Shown piece by piece: positions 1 to 13,600 of a stretch of DNA of 64,000 nt. The notes under the pieces are model-generated. The model searched no databases and was not told where the DNA came from. It saw nothing but the letters and a program-made list of their open reading frames with translations. Source of the stretch: Oreocharis arfaki (Eukaryota > Chordata > Aves > Passeriformes > Paramythiidae); the NCBI GenBank assembly GCA_013398015.1, contig VZRR01013894.1, positions 248,001-312,000 on the forward strand, written 5' to 3'. Made by a program: the position numbers and the translations under genes. Position 1 is the stretch's first letter. Every line of letters starts with the position of its first letter.

Positions 1-3000
1 ATTTGTTCCTAATCTGCTTAGAGCAAAGGACTTATCTTATGCTGAATTCTTTCCATGTTCTCATCAAAAGCCAAGTTCTTTTTACAGATATTTTAGTCTC
101 TTCAGCTTTCTTTTCTGGTGTCCTGATTTCAACTCTTGCTTTGCCGTTTTCCATCTGAATCCAGAAAGGTCTGCAGTCCAACATAATGGATTTATTCTTT
201 TGTGTCTTTACTGCCCCAATACATACAATGTTGTACATTCTTGTCCAAGTCAGTGAATTTATCTTCAGTTCACAGGAACAGTGTTGTCAGATCAGTAATT
301 GGATGAATTGGATACTTGCCTAATGCAGCATTAGGAAGAAACACTATATCAGCTTTTACAGCCCAGAGCACAGGGGATTCAGCATATTAAAATCCCAGGT
401 TTTAAGCTTTATCATGGGATAGATTTATAATGTTTCCTTCTTAGTTCATACATAAATCTCACACGAGAAAAACTGGTTCACATTTATGGAAATTTTTCTT
501 TTGGCCCTTGTAAATTATATTATTAACGTTTTGTATGCTGGGGTAGGATTGGATTAAGTCTGCATTTAAGGGCTGCAGGTGCAAGGCTATAATGCTAAAG
601 CAGAGTCAGGGTGTCCCTGGGGGCCGTGTCAGAAGGACAACTTTGGATCCTGTACTCATGCCAGGGTTTGTTCCCCTTCTCCAAGGGGTGCCTGAAGAGC
701 AGAAGCAGTTGTTCCTGTAGCACAATAGCTCAAGCACACACACCTGCTCAGCTTTATTTTTCTTCGGGGAAGTAGGCAGGAGCAATTAGTTCTTCTTTGT
801 GATGTACTCTGGTGCTCTGTGCCTGGGCTGCGTGTGCAGATGTGCTGAAAGCCATTTGGCCTTCTCCAGGCTGGAGCCCTGGGAAGAAGCAGCTGCTGAG
901 CCGAATGAGACCACAGCTAGATTGCACAAGTGATCTTTAGGGTTCAGCTCAGGGCCTGCACGAAGAGAGACATACATTAGATCATCTTTGTCTGGGCAGA
1001 GAAGCTGGAGGGAGAAGGGAAAGCTGGAGTGGGACACGGCATGTTCTCTCAAAACTGCGTGTGGGAAGATGTCGCTGTTCCAGGAGAAGCTTCTGCCCTG
1101 GTACAGTTAGAGCTAGACCTCTTTGGCAGGAGAACATGCAGAGCCGCTCTTGGGCTCGCAGTGAGTTCTGCTTTTACTACTATGAGAACACCCAAGCTAA
1201 GAACTGATATCTGAGGTGTTTTCCTTTCCCTCAAAAGAAGCTTGCTGAAGTTAAATAAGTTTTTTGTACAGTTGTCACATCCTGACTGATAGCAGTGACA
1301 TTTAAGCACTCCTGCTGATTACAAGAGTTTTAAACTTTACCTGCAACTGTTACCTGTACGACAGCCCAGCAAACAGTATCTTACCTGAACACTATGGCAG
1401 TCACCAAAGGGAGTGTGGAGATGATATCTGCAGGCTCCCACCTTCCTCCTTCACTTGCTCAAAATACAGTGAGAAGAATGCTGAGCCAGTGGTGGACTGG
1501 TAACAATTTGGAATGTCAATACAGTGCTGTGGGAGCAAGAGCAGTCTTGCCCTTTCAAGTGTTAATTAATGAAATATTTTCTCACCTTAGATTATCCTGT
1601 GATACTGTTGAGTCTGAGGTGGATAGTTCCTGGAGATAAAGTAATGGTAGTGAAGGAATAGCTACTGGAGTATTTTCTGAAATAAAAACATGTCTTTCTG
1701 CCGAAGTTGCTTAGTGTAGTGCAGGTGTAACTGGTTGAAATCCAGTGGTGTCAGAAACTGGGGGGGAGTGGGACAAGGGCTCATAATGGGTCTTCTGGCC
1801 TTCTAAAGAAAAATTCTGCTTTAGCAAACTGTAAGTGAATGAGAGGAGGTTGCAGCACAAGACTATGACAGTTCAGACCCACGATCTATTCCATTCAGTT
1901 TCCTGTTTTTCTGATCAGTGAGAGGAGCCTGTAAAACTTCCCCTGATGGGCTGCTGTGTCATCATTTACCAGCGTGGGAAGGTGCTTCCTGTGCCCAAGC
2001 AGTTGGTGGTTTGTTTGCATCATGGAGTGTGACTTTACTATCTATTTCTGTTACCCAATTCAACTGCATAACCGCTTAAACAAGGCTGGGAGCCTCTCTG
2101 CCCCAGGAAAGCTGTGCAATGGTCTGTCATAAAATCCCCATCAGCTAAATTAGGTTAACAATGCATAGTCTTCTCTTCAGTTTTAAATATGTAATTGCAC
2201 TCTTTCCATTTGCTGTACTGGGAGAGCTTTGCTCTCTCATGTTTCTGTTGAACTGTTTGTAAGATGTCTCCCACAAGAATGCCTTTCTGGTTGCGTCCTT
2301 CAAAAGGCTTCTTATAACTTCTCTTTTTCTGTTGTGTTAATTTCAGCATCTTCTTCGTGATCCATTGCTTTCAGGGTGAAATCCCTTTCTCTTTCCAGTA
2401 ATAGAAAAAGAGAAAGCCTCACATTATCTTAATTTCCTTGGAAAGCAGAAGAAGTGGAATAATCTCTGCAGGCAAATTTCCAGAGCTTTCATGCTCTTCC
2501 AAGAGTTGTGGCTCTAAGCAGAGGAGGGTGTATGTATACACACCCCCACCCACAAGTTACTGCAGATATCACTGTCGTGGGATTCTTACAGAAACAGGTA
2601 TAGAAAGGAGCTTCTTATCATGCACCTGATAGGTGTGTGTTGGCATGATATTTTTTGTTTCCTTTTTTTTAATTCCTGCAGCCAACCTGCTACTGCTGAA
2701 GTTTATAATGAATGGGAACAACAGCTGTGTCCTCTCTTTTCACATGCTCAGATCCACTTGAAGTACCTGTCTCTCCTGTGTGGGTGGTACAAGTCAGACC
2801 TCCCTACAGTCCCCGAAAAAAACAGTTGGTGTTTTTTTTTAAACTGTGGGCTTTATGTCTTTGGTAAGTGTATGTAGGTACATGTGCTCTCCTTGCTGCT
2901 ATAGTAGCAAAGTGCCTGGAGGCAAATGTCTCAAAACCATTTAGATGTTTTACTAGTGTTTGCGGGTTTTGAGATGCGGTGGTCACCAGCCACTCCTCTT

Positions 3001-6000
3001 CAGCTGAAGAACTGTGCTGAGAGGGGTGCACAGCACCCAGATGCTCTCCTCCAGAAGCAAAACCACAAAACAGCTGGCTGTGGAAGTTAAGCCTTTGGCA
3101 GCATCTGCACCATCAAAAGATAATCCATCTGACCTGCATCAGAAGCAGCTTTTTCTCTGCTGTGCTTCTGTTAAACATCTGGAGACCTGAGCTGGTGCTG
3201 TTCTGCTCTCTGAAGGATTTATATGACTGAGATTGACTGCATCTTCTGGATCCAAAAGGCAGAAAGTCATAGGGTGGCATAATAAACAGGTAGCATAAGA
3301 GGTATCATAAACGGGGTGTTTGGCTGAGGTGTGAGCTAGCAAGCTTGAGCTCACTTTCTCCAGAGTGCAGATCCTCAGATGTTGCAAAGTGTCCTGGCTC
3401 TACTGGGGCTCCTGGAGTTGTAGACGCTTATGTCATTCGAAGATCTGGCCCAAATGCTTTATAGCAACTGATGATCTCTGTTTCCGGATATTTTGTTTTA
3501 CACATCCTGCTGTGTGAGAACTTAACTGTTACTAGAATTTTGCTGTGGTATGTTTCTGAAATGCAGATCTGAGAATGCGTTGTATACATTTATGACTGGC
3601 AATAAATCTCAAAACGTTGGAAGCCACTGGTTTAGCCAGCTTTCCCTGTTTGAGAACAGCTATTTCACCTTTGTTTCTATTGTGTGGTTATAAATGTGTT
3701 ACCTGTTCAACTCCTATGGAGCAGTGCTGTGACTAAATGCAGTAAAATTCATTGGCAGCCTGCAGTCTTGTTGCAAAACACACCCTTTCCTCACAAGGCA
3801 GTAAAGACCTGACATTTCTTTTCAGACTACTTTCAGCTTTTAATATTTAATATTGCGATCATCCGTTTTCTATCATGTTCTTTTTATTTAATGAGTTGTT
3901 GAAAATATTTACTTTCTTCTCCAAACATCTCTGTCTTGTAATTGTTCTGGAGGCATCTGGAACTAAAGTCTTTGATACTCTGTTTATCTGATTTTAGCTC
4001 AGTCAAAATTTCTGTCAGAGGAATCTGGAAATCATTAAGATAATTTATGTTTTCCATCTAAACCCATTAAAATAATAGTGATTTTAATTCTCTAGGCTCA
4101 GTGTATGTGTGTGGTTAGGTTTTAAACTGTCATTTTCAGGATGTTCTAATAAGGTTGGCTCTCCTTTTGCCTTAGTGTGGAAGTACTCTTGCTGAGTTAC
4201 ATTTGCTTATCTTACTTTGGCTTGATACTGGGAAGAGAGAAATTAAATGGCTTACTGAATTTGGTGAAAAACAGCAAGAAAGACAGAATTTGACAGTCTT
4301 GAGAGTGACAAGATCTGGGTTCAGTTCCCTCTTCTGCAAACTGATTTCTCTATCTCTTTTTGTTTCTTTAAAAAGGAGGGATAATTCTCTTTTCTCCCAT
4401 CTTTTTGTCAGTCTAGAATCTCAAAAATGGACTATGTCCTTGTTATGTGCATATTGCCTAACAAAAACTGACGCCAAAAAGTAGAGATGGTGTCAAGGAG
4501 TCTTAACTTCTTGTTAAGATGAATGACATTGCTGGGAAGTCAGTACTTCGGGATTTGGTGGTGCACCTAACGAATGTCTCTATGGTTCTAGTTTATTTCA
4601 TAAATATATTCCCAGATAAATTCATGTTAGTACAACCTTTTAACAACTGTTAAATTGTATACTGGGGATTTTTGGGTAGCCAGCACCAGCAAAAGGATCT
4701 GGGATATGGGATAAGTTTAACCTCTGTTAGAAATGTCAATTTCTATCAAGATCATGAAATACTTGCTTAGTCTTGTACAATGTTTTTGTTCATTTTCAGT
4801 TAATAAAATATACAACAGAACCTGTTAAATTTCTTTCTCTCCCACATGGTCAAGAGAAAACTTTTGCATGCAGTGAAAGTTGTATAAACAACTGTAGGCA
4901 GCTTGGAAAATACAGATACAAGAAAATATATTAACTGGGAGTCAAGCCATCTAATTTACTGCCAGGATTGCTCAAACAAACAGAAAAAAAAACCAAAACC
5001 CAAAAAAACAACAATATTTATCACTGTAGCTTAATTAAGTGAACTAAAACTTTTAAAAGTAATTGAGACCATCCATGTAGTGATTCCATGAACAAAGCAA
5101 AGTGCTCTAAGCAGAATGGGGGAGCACTGTGTCTAAATTGCCTGTCCCTCAGCAAATGCTGTCATTTTTAAATAATTTGGCTGTGGTTTGGTCACAAGTG
5201 CAGGTTTTGTCACTGAAACCATTACATTTCTAAGCTTAAAGAACTGGTAAACAGTCTTAGTTTAGTCTCTTACTCATCGAACTTTCTTCTCGAAGTCCTG
5301 TAATTAAGCTAAAACTGAAATGGAGGCTCTAAGATATGTCTACATATTTTAGCATTCACTATTGATATTGCCTTGCCCATTGCTAAAGAACAATCTGTAA
5401 TCCTTACTCTTCTTTACAGTAGGCATTGATGAATTGCTTTATATTTGTCTTCAGATAAAAGAAAAACGTATGAACATTTGCATATTGATAAATGGGGGAA
5501 AAAGATAATGGTTAAAGACTGTCACAGCTGACTTGGCATTACTGTGAAGAATGATAGAAGAACAGAAGGTGTAGAACTGCATTATTTCTGTTATCCTCAA
5601 CACCCATATGAAGCCCTTTCTTTCTAGGTAAGGCACACACCCCCTGTGAAGGAAAGGCAGCTGCTTGTGACAGATGATTTCCATTTGTTTATTTGCTCAC
5701 ATTAATGGTTCCAGCTAAACAATTCACTACCATGAACTGAATTTTCTCTGATGCAGAAAAACGAATTTTTCCACTTTATGTAGCTAGAAAGTAGGGCAGT
5801 ACTAACGTTTTGGTTCCTTCACCAGCAGTAGCGAATAAATTCAATCTGGACATTTTGAGATAAAAGTCTGTTTTGCCTGTGCAAACTGCCACTGAGGCTT
5901 AGATACCATTGTTGCAAAGCTTAGAGCAAACAGAGCAGCTGTTTCAGTCCAGTTTAAACATGGTGAACAAGAGTGAAGCATATTAACTCCAGCTGTGTAC

Positions 6001-7573
6001 TGATAACAGCTGGGAAGGAAAATCACTGCAAGGGAACCCGAAGTAAATTAGCAGCCTTAGCTATGGCGAGTGGGCCTCCAAGGGAGGAGCAGCAGTGAAA
6101 ATCTGATCCTTGAACCATGGAGAATTTAATGATAAATTCCCATGCATCCTTTTGTGCTTCTGTAAAGATGCAGAGCAGGTTCTGGAGCTGGTAGCATTGC
6201 CTCTGAAGATTTTTTGATGCAGATTTTGTGCTGTACTTACACTCATGGGCAATTTTAAGATGAAGGCAAGTACTGAGAGAGGGATTCTGCACAGAGTGAT
6301 GGTGTCTGAGTTAGATGAAGTGTCATAGCTTAGTATTTCCACTTGACATCTACAGAATTTTGAGGAGCTTTTAATGGAATAAAAATTTAAAGTTAATTCC
6401 ATAGAACTTGTGTGGTTCTTTAGCTGTCTTTGAATATACAAGGAAAATTACTGCACTGTTCAAGCTGCAGGTGGGAATGGTTTTTGTGTTGGAGCACAGA
6501 TGCTTTCAGAAATTTCTTGCATTTGAAATAACTAAGAAAACATGTCAATTTTTCATTTTTTGGTAAAATTGCATATTTTCTCTGTGCTTCTCCCCCCATC
6601 TTACTTGTAGTCTTCTCTATCCCTTCAACCTATGTTCACGTTCTGTTTGATGCCTTCTAACCTTCATGGAGTTAGAATTGTGTCTTAGGTATGTTCTGCT
6701 AAGAACCTCGTGTCCTTTAGGTGGATGTAAAAGGACTAGACTTAGACAGCTAAAGTTCTGGACACAAGGCAATGCAGCTGTCTATGTCCCTCTGAAAAGA
6801 GAGCATAAGGATATGAATAAAGACATTTAAATGAGGCCAGTTAGCATTGTCATAAAGTTCTTATAATGTTAACCAGCTGTTAGAGACTTGTTCTCATTCT
6901 TTTGTAGATTATATGCCTCTTATTTTGCTGAAAGTCAGCGTGCTCTATTTCTGTGTGCACAGCAAACAATTATATAATAAACCAGGTCTTCAGTTTCATG
7001 TGTATACAATTATGAGAAAGCAGTAGTTTCTCGAAGAAGGCTATTTTGGCATCATTCATAAAGCCTGTTTTCAAGTTTAAAGTATGGAGTATGTTGAGTA
7101 AAAATGTAAATACATGTAGATGTATGTGAAAATAGTAGGGGAGTGAAAGAGGATAGGAGAAACACAAACAAGTGAAACAGAATTAGAAACACATCTTGCA
7201 AATGACTTGACAATACCACGTCAAAACAGCTGTAAAGCTGAGTAAACTCCAAAGCCCAGTGGCACACACAAATATGAGGAGAATTTTAGTGTTTCCAAAA
7301 GACAGGGACCTGCCTTTGTAGATCACTGGAAGTATTTGAGGCCATATGCTAAAATCATCTCTTTCCTTTTATATAAAAAAGCCGGCTTTTATATAGAATT
7401 ATTTGTCTCAGTGAGAGAAATATGATAGTTCTGATACTTCTATGACTGAAGTATCTTTCTGATTGATCCTGGGACTGTGTCCAAAAAGCAATTGCCTATT
7501 AAATAGCTGATAATACTGCATTCTGATTTCAGTTACTCCCATCTACTATGGTTTCTTTTATTGTGTTTTTCAG
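1..7573. other. 5' flank of TC2N, no recognised exon
   Basis: I see no exon that I can assign in this stretch. The open frames here (for example a 126-codon minus-strand frame at 6061-6441) lack splice-flanked structure and resemble no family I know. There is an A-rich low-complexity run around 4983-5012. A splice acceptor at 7572-7573 shows that the first coding exon of TC2N is joined to at least one upstream noncoding exon, so the promoter and leader exon must lie here or beyond the left edge. I could not locate them. Confidence 0.6.
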
Positions 7574-7691
7574 ATTTGATAGCTGCACTGGATCACTGAT
7601 TGAGGTCCCCTCTAAATTGTAACCCTGAAAACAATGGCAACAGAATGTATAAAAACGTGCTGTAAATGGTGTTTCTGCATGGACAAGGAAA
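7574..7691 (+). CDS. TC2N: TC2N coding exon 1 (5' UTR 7574-7633, coding from 7634)
   Basis: The acceptor tttttcag ends at 7573 and the donor gtaagt begins at 7692. The exon codes residues 1-19 plus one base (phase 1 exit). The peptide begins MATECIKTCCKWCFC, with Cys at 5, 9, 10, 13 and 15, and matches the start of vertebrate TC2N. The acceptor in front of the leader sequence shows that another noncoding exon lies upstream. Confidence 0.9.
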
Positions 7692-10600
7692 GTAAGTGAG
7701 TTCTGACATAAGGAGGATTTAAGAAAAGTTTTTCTGTTTCGTTAGTGATGAGATTTCCCATTAGTAAAATGATTGTGTTACCCCTGATAAACTTGATTTC
7801 TCTTACAACTTATAAAATTCTTTCCATACCTCCACTTGGAGATTGAACACATACTTGTTAGTGTTATGAATTGGAACTGAGAAATAACACTTGTCTGAAG
7901 TCTGCTCTTTGCAGTCTAGAATACTGTGCAAAAAAGCCAGCTTTTTTACTCAAGGTTGTGGAAAGGTCTTATCTCTTTCAAACTCTCTGAATTTGAATGC
8001 TTTTTTTTTTTCCCTCTCTGTGGATATTTTTAACTCTGTTAGGATTTTCTTTGGTGTCTTATTTGTTCAAAGAGCTCTTCTGTGATAGAAGTGTAGCTCT
8101 TGTGAAAATTCACTTAAGGGGAAGGTAGCTGTAAATATAGAAGCTTGGGTGACAAAGAGTTTGGATCAGTACAGGTGTCAGGAGGATGAATATCTTTTCC
8201 TGGTGCTAGTCCTGAATGCTGTAAAACTGAATACTAGCAGCTGTTAAGTAATGTATCAAGCAGAGATACTATTAAATAAAAGAGATCTGTTCATAGCATT
8301 GTTCAAAAATTAATGCACATGTGTACTGTCTGTTTTTCTTGCTCTTTATTTTTAGCAGTTTCCATGGTGCAGGAATCTGAAGCAGTAGCTGCAAGCAAGC
8401 CAACTATTGTAGAGAAGCCTCCATTGTCTTCTGTGTCAGTGAAGCGTCAAGTTGGCTGTTCCGAGGATTATTTGCTTTCTAAACTGCCCCTGGATGGTCA
8501 GGAGGTACCATTTGTGGTCCCTCCATTCAAACTGGCTTATGTACAGCCGAAGAACCTCTCTAGTATCTCACATGCTGGAGGGATTAAAGGTAAAATACAG
8601 ACAGTATTGCTGAAATAGTTGTTTAGCTTCTGCTACTCCTTGAAAGTTGTCAAGTACTCCTACTGAAAACATATGCTTGCAGAACTTTTCTAGAAGTCTG
8701 GTCTTGTTTCAAAGAATCGTAGATTATGCTGAGTTGGAAGGGACACACAAGGATCATCAAGTCCAACTGCTGGCCCTGCACAGGACACCCCATGAGTCAC
8801 ACCATGTGCCTGAGAGCAGTGTCCAAACACTTTTTGAACTCTGTCAGGCTGCTGCTGTGACCACTTCCCTAGGGTGGAACTTTTGGGAACTATGTCATCC
8901 CACTGTGAATGTCTGGGATGTTGCATGAATAAAAGTGAATGGGAGGACTGCCCACCGGTGCTCATACTCAAAAGTAATAGAAGACATTTAAAGGAAATCA
9001 GATCTTAGAAAGAATTTATTGGAGACGAGGAAAGACCTAACATATTCCCAGCTTCCAGATCATTCAGTTAAAAGGAGGAGAGTGTTCTGGTTTTCATGGT
9101 TAATATTCTTATATGTTTTAACATACTAATACATCTTGCTTTTCAAATTTTGCCAATAGATGGCATGTGCTACTATTTGGCAGAATTTTTTGTCCCTACT
9201 ATTTTCTGCTTTTTTTTGCTGCTTTTTGGAGGCCAGGGTCACAGATCCCCTGTTAAGAGGTTTCATATGATACTATTAATTTTTTGCTTTACATCAGTCT
9301 TGTGCTTGAACCTCTGTTACTCCCATACTCAAACTGCCAAAATGAGATGTGTTCAATTCAGACATGGTAGCATTTTAAAATAATAGGATCCTGTCCCACT
9401 AACATGAGTTACAGACCGTATGCTACTGTTAGGCTCTTAGTCCTTACAGGAGATACATAGAATTAGGTAAGGGAAAATTTTGGCACAGGGACATACCTGA
9501 ACAGTTGTTTCCTCTAGAATTGCTTTGCCTCAAGGACATGATAAGCTAGTAGTATGTTCCTAGTCCCATGTGACTGTATTTCCTTTCGGAAGGTGAAAAC
9601 CCTAGTAACTGAAAGAAGTCAACCATATGTTGCATAATAACTAATGCAGTACTACCTAACCTTTTTGTGTTTGTGGGGTTTTATTCCCACCCTTCCCTCT
9701 TCTCACTATGTCCCTGCTGTTGCTTTTTTCCTGCTCCTGCAGGCCTATTACCAAACTTCCTCCCCACCCACTGTTGCATGTACCAGTGGCACCATAGCCA
9801 AGCTAAGCAGCCTAGCAGAGCTGTTGAGTACAGACTGGCCATTCTGTGCCCCATCTTCTAGTGGGCTTTATTTGGGATGTCTCACCAGCTGTTAACAGCA
9901 ACTGAAGAGCTGGAGGTAGAACATGTGAGGCCCCCTCGTCTCTGAGCCTGACCTCCCCACTTGCCTGCTATTTCAGGAGCTAGTTCTTGTAAGCCCACAG
10001 CTGGATACACTTTGGAAAAGCTGGACATGCTCCTGATAATCCCCTCTCTTACTGGGTCTAGGTTTAGGCTCTGCCTTATCTGTCTTATCTTGTCCTCAAG
10101 ACACTGTACAGAGAAGTTCATCAGGGACTCCGAGGCATGGGTATTCTCCAGAGAGAAGGAAGATGAGTCTAACAGCCTTTAGATGAGTGTTTTCCTTGTT
10201 CATGCTGTTAACAGTCAGTGACCTGTCTACGTTGAGAATTCTGCTTCCTGATCATTTCTGAGGGACCTGGTGTACAGAGTGGCCCTTAGGCTACAAGCTG
10301 GTAGATCTTCTGGCAGGATGACCTGACTCTTCATAATTGTTTCTCTTGAGCAATTGAACAGATATTTGAAAAGTGACTCTTATGTCAAGTAGGAAACTTT
10401 CATTTCTCTTTCCAAGTATAAATACTAATTTTTTAAAGTACAGCTTTTTAAGCTGCATTAAAGTTGTGTTTAAAAATGCAGTGTTTACTTTTTAGGGAGA
10501 TTTACTAAATACAGTGAAGTGTGCTGTCGTTCTTTCTTCACATTAGCCAAAGCACCAGCCTACTCAAAAAATGTCTTTAGAATACTTTTTTCTTAGACCG

Positions 10601-13600
10601 TTGTTAAATATCTGTAGAAGTCCAAGTCGTGCTCTCGGTTCCTCACCATTTTCTGTGCCTGTCTGGCCATTTTCCTGTAGTGAAACAGGACATGCTCAGT
10701 GTTAGCTCTTGGCAACCCGTCTGAAAGCAATTAAGTTCTGGCAGCCTTTCTCTTCAGTGCTCACTGCAGTGTGTCTCATGCTCTCACAGAAGTAAGCTAG
10801 CAGGAAGAAGTGTGCTCCTGGTCTGGAACACTGGATTTTCCATCATCTGCTGTGTAGCAATTCTTTGTGGCCTGACTTTTAGTGTTCATCCTGGTTTACG
10901 TCATGCTCAAGGCCGTTGTGCTTGAGTTCTTGCTTTATCACTGCCCATGTTCCATCTCAGTGTTTTAGTTTTTTACTTTACTACTAACACATGCAGGAGA
11001 GGACTCTTGAGCAGAGATATTTTGCCCCTTATGGTGCAACACACTTGCAGAACTGAAGGCCCTTTACTGTGAGATAAAGAACTTTTTAAGAGATAGGTTG
11101 AAGTCCAGGGAGGTGAAGTGAAGGAAGCAAATATCAGAGTTTGGCAGAATCCAGGTCACCCCATTCTCTAATGTGCTGTTATAAATGACTTCTTTTCACT
11201 CCAGGCAGTAAAGAACATTACAGCAGTGTTCTTCGCTGTTTTGCTGACCAAGACATACGTGTTTTTTCTGAAATGATTATGGGCTGAGTAAAAGGCTGGG
11301 ATTCAAGCATTCTCAGATATGTCTACTTATGCCCCAGCCAACAATTCAAGTAATTTTGGATGGGTGATTTTACCATGGACAGACTTCCCATGGAAAGTAG
11401 ATAAGGTGACTGCAGTCACAAGCTGCATTATATTTCTGTACAAGATCTTCCTGAAGGTCTAGGGATCCATTAGTTCAGTAAGAATATGCTGGGGGTAGGT
11501 AACTAAATAAATTGGAGGTTTTCTGTACACGTGATGCTACTTTTCCTGTTAACTTCTGTCTTTCTGTCCGTCTTTGGAGCCTTTTGTATTTAACTACTTA
11601 GGCTTTTACTGCAAAACCCCAAGACAGGGTATGCATAGTTTTTTACAGCCAATTTAATTCCAGTGTTTGCTCACACACTGTGGAAACCTGACATAATGTG
11701 AATGTCTGTTTTCTTTTTCTTTTTTTTCCCTTTACTCAAAGTAGATAATATTGAAATATTTTGTCCTTTGCCCTGAAGGCACTCTGCCTGCCTTATGAAG
11801 CCAGGCAGCATGTGTTATGTCTGGAACTCTTGCATTTGATGTTTACTTGTGCTCCACAGAGTCAGCCAGAGCCTCGTTTGGTGAGCGGAAGGCAGAGCTG
11901 CACGGCGTGTACCAGTGGCCCCGCTATGACGTGTACAACCCCTTCTACCTGGAGCACCGCGTTTCGCCAGACCTCATCAGGCGCTTCCAAGCAAAATCAG
12001 ATAGCAGGAAATTATATGGGTCAGGTGAGAAGGACCACACCCTTGCTTCTCTGTCTTCCTCCCTTTTTCAGGGTTTATAGGTGAGAGGAATAACAGCCAC
12101 TAGTCTACAGAAGACTTGTTTGGTCATAGCAGTTCTAAAGCTGGTCTGTGTGCTACAGACACATCTTGGTTGGTGAATCAATCTGCAGAGCCAGCTCTGC
12201 TTAATTTTCACCTGCACTGTTACTTTTTGTCTTTTGGGGGCTTAACAAGGCTTGCATGCATCACACAAAGGTAGAGAAATTGGCAAAACGAGATACCGTA
12301 GCTGCCTCTGATCCAAACCAGGATGCAGTACTGGAGATTTCAGCTACCAGTAAGAGGAGTGAGGGAGATGGAAAAAGGAAGCCAGGCAGTATGTTGAGTA
12401 GGAGGAGTGCCTCAGGACTCAGTGTATATATGGGGAGAGGAACAAGCGCCAAAAAACATTAAGGAGCAGATGATAAGCACAGGTGCAAAATGGGGCATGA
12501 TGCTATATGCCAGGTTTTTTTGTAGTTTGCTTTTGAAGCTACAGCAATGTCCCTACTTCTCAGTGTGTGTAAGAAGGAGGGAGGGCTGTGAGATAGTAGA
12601 ATTTTAGATAGAAGGTGTTTGGCTACCTGAGTAAAAATTGTCTTCTGTGCTGCTTGTTGGTGTGTGTATCCTGTGAAGAATGCTGTTCAGACTGAAGTAG
12701 ATGAGTAGTTGTTGCTTGTGATTGCTAAGGCAAATGCATTCAGAAAACTCAAAACACTCCAAGAAATGTACACCCTCTCCATGAAATCGGAAGCTGGCAG
12801 CAATAGCTCGCATTTTTAAAGATGTTTTATTTAGAATGGTGTAGCATGCTTATTTTCGGCTGGGGAAAAATGTCTCTGTCTGTGTCCTGTTTTAAAATAA
12901 TTCTGAATCACCACAGAGACTACATGAAAGGGCTATTCTATATCTTTTTTTAAGAGAAGAAAACACACGTAGAATTTTAGCAGCCTTTAACACATATGGT
13001 TTTACTAGGCTTTGTAAGCACCTGTGGTGGGAGCCAAATGGGTTTTATTAAACTGTCTTGAACATCTTCCCTTCAGTTCATCATCTCTTTTTCCATTTCT
13101 CTTCAAGCTAAGTAAACACTTTACTAGTTTTGTCTTAGTAAGTTTAAACACAAGAAAGGTTATTCTAGTGTGTCTAGAGTACAGTTCTAAAATGCCTTTT
13201 TCCTCCAGAGTTTTTTGACAGCTGTTTCAGAACTTAGAACTTCTTGTGCTGTATAGACTATTAAAGCAAAACTCTAAGCCTAGTTTGTTGCAGCAAGTGC
13301 TACGATATTTTTCATGTGTGTGGGTTTAGAGCTACAGAATGTGTTTATTTGGAAGGTATGAAATTAAATTCTTTAATTGTAACGTGAAGGCCCTTCTCTT
13401 CATCTTTAAAAAAAAACTCCACACAAACAGAAAAAAAAATTCATAAATATTTTTCTGAGATTCTACTTATTATTGGTAAACAACGTATTTTTATGGTTAA
13501 AATCTTTCTGCTCTTTTATATTCTACAACTTCCTGTGTAAAAATTGACATTTTTTTCCATTAAAAATTTAATTTTTTGAAGACAACAGCATCTCTTCCTC

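Noticed and set aside
6061..6441. 126-codon minus-strand frame
   Set aside because: No recognisable family, no splice-flanked structure, and overlapping frames of similar length; consistent with chance.
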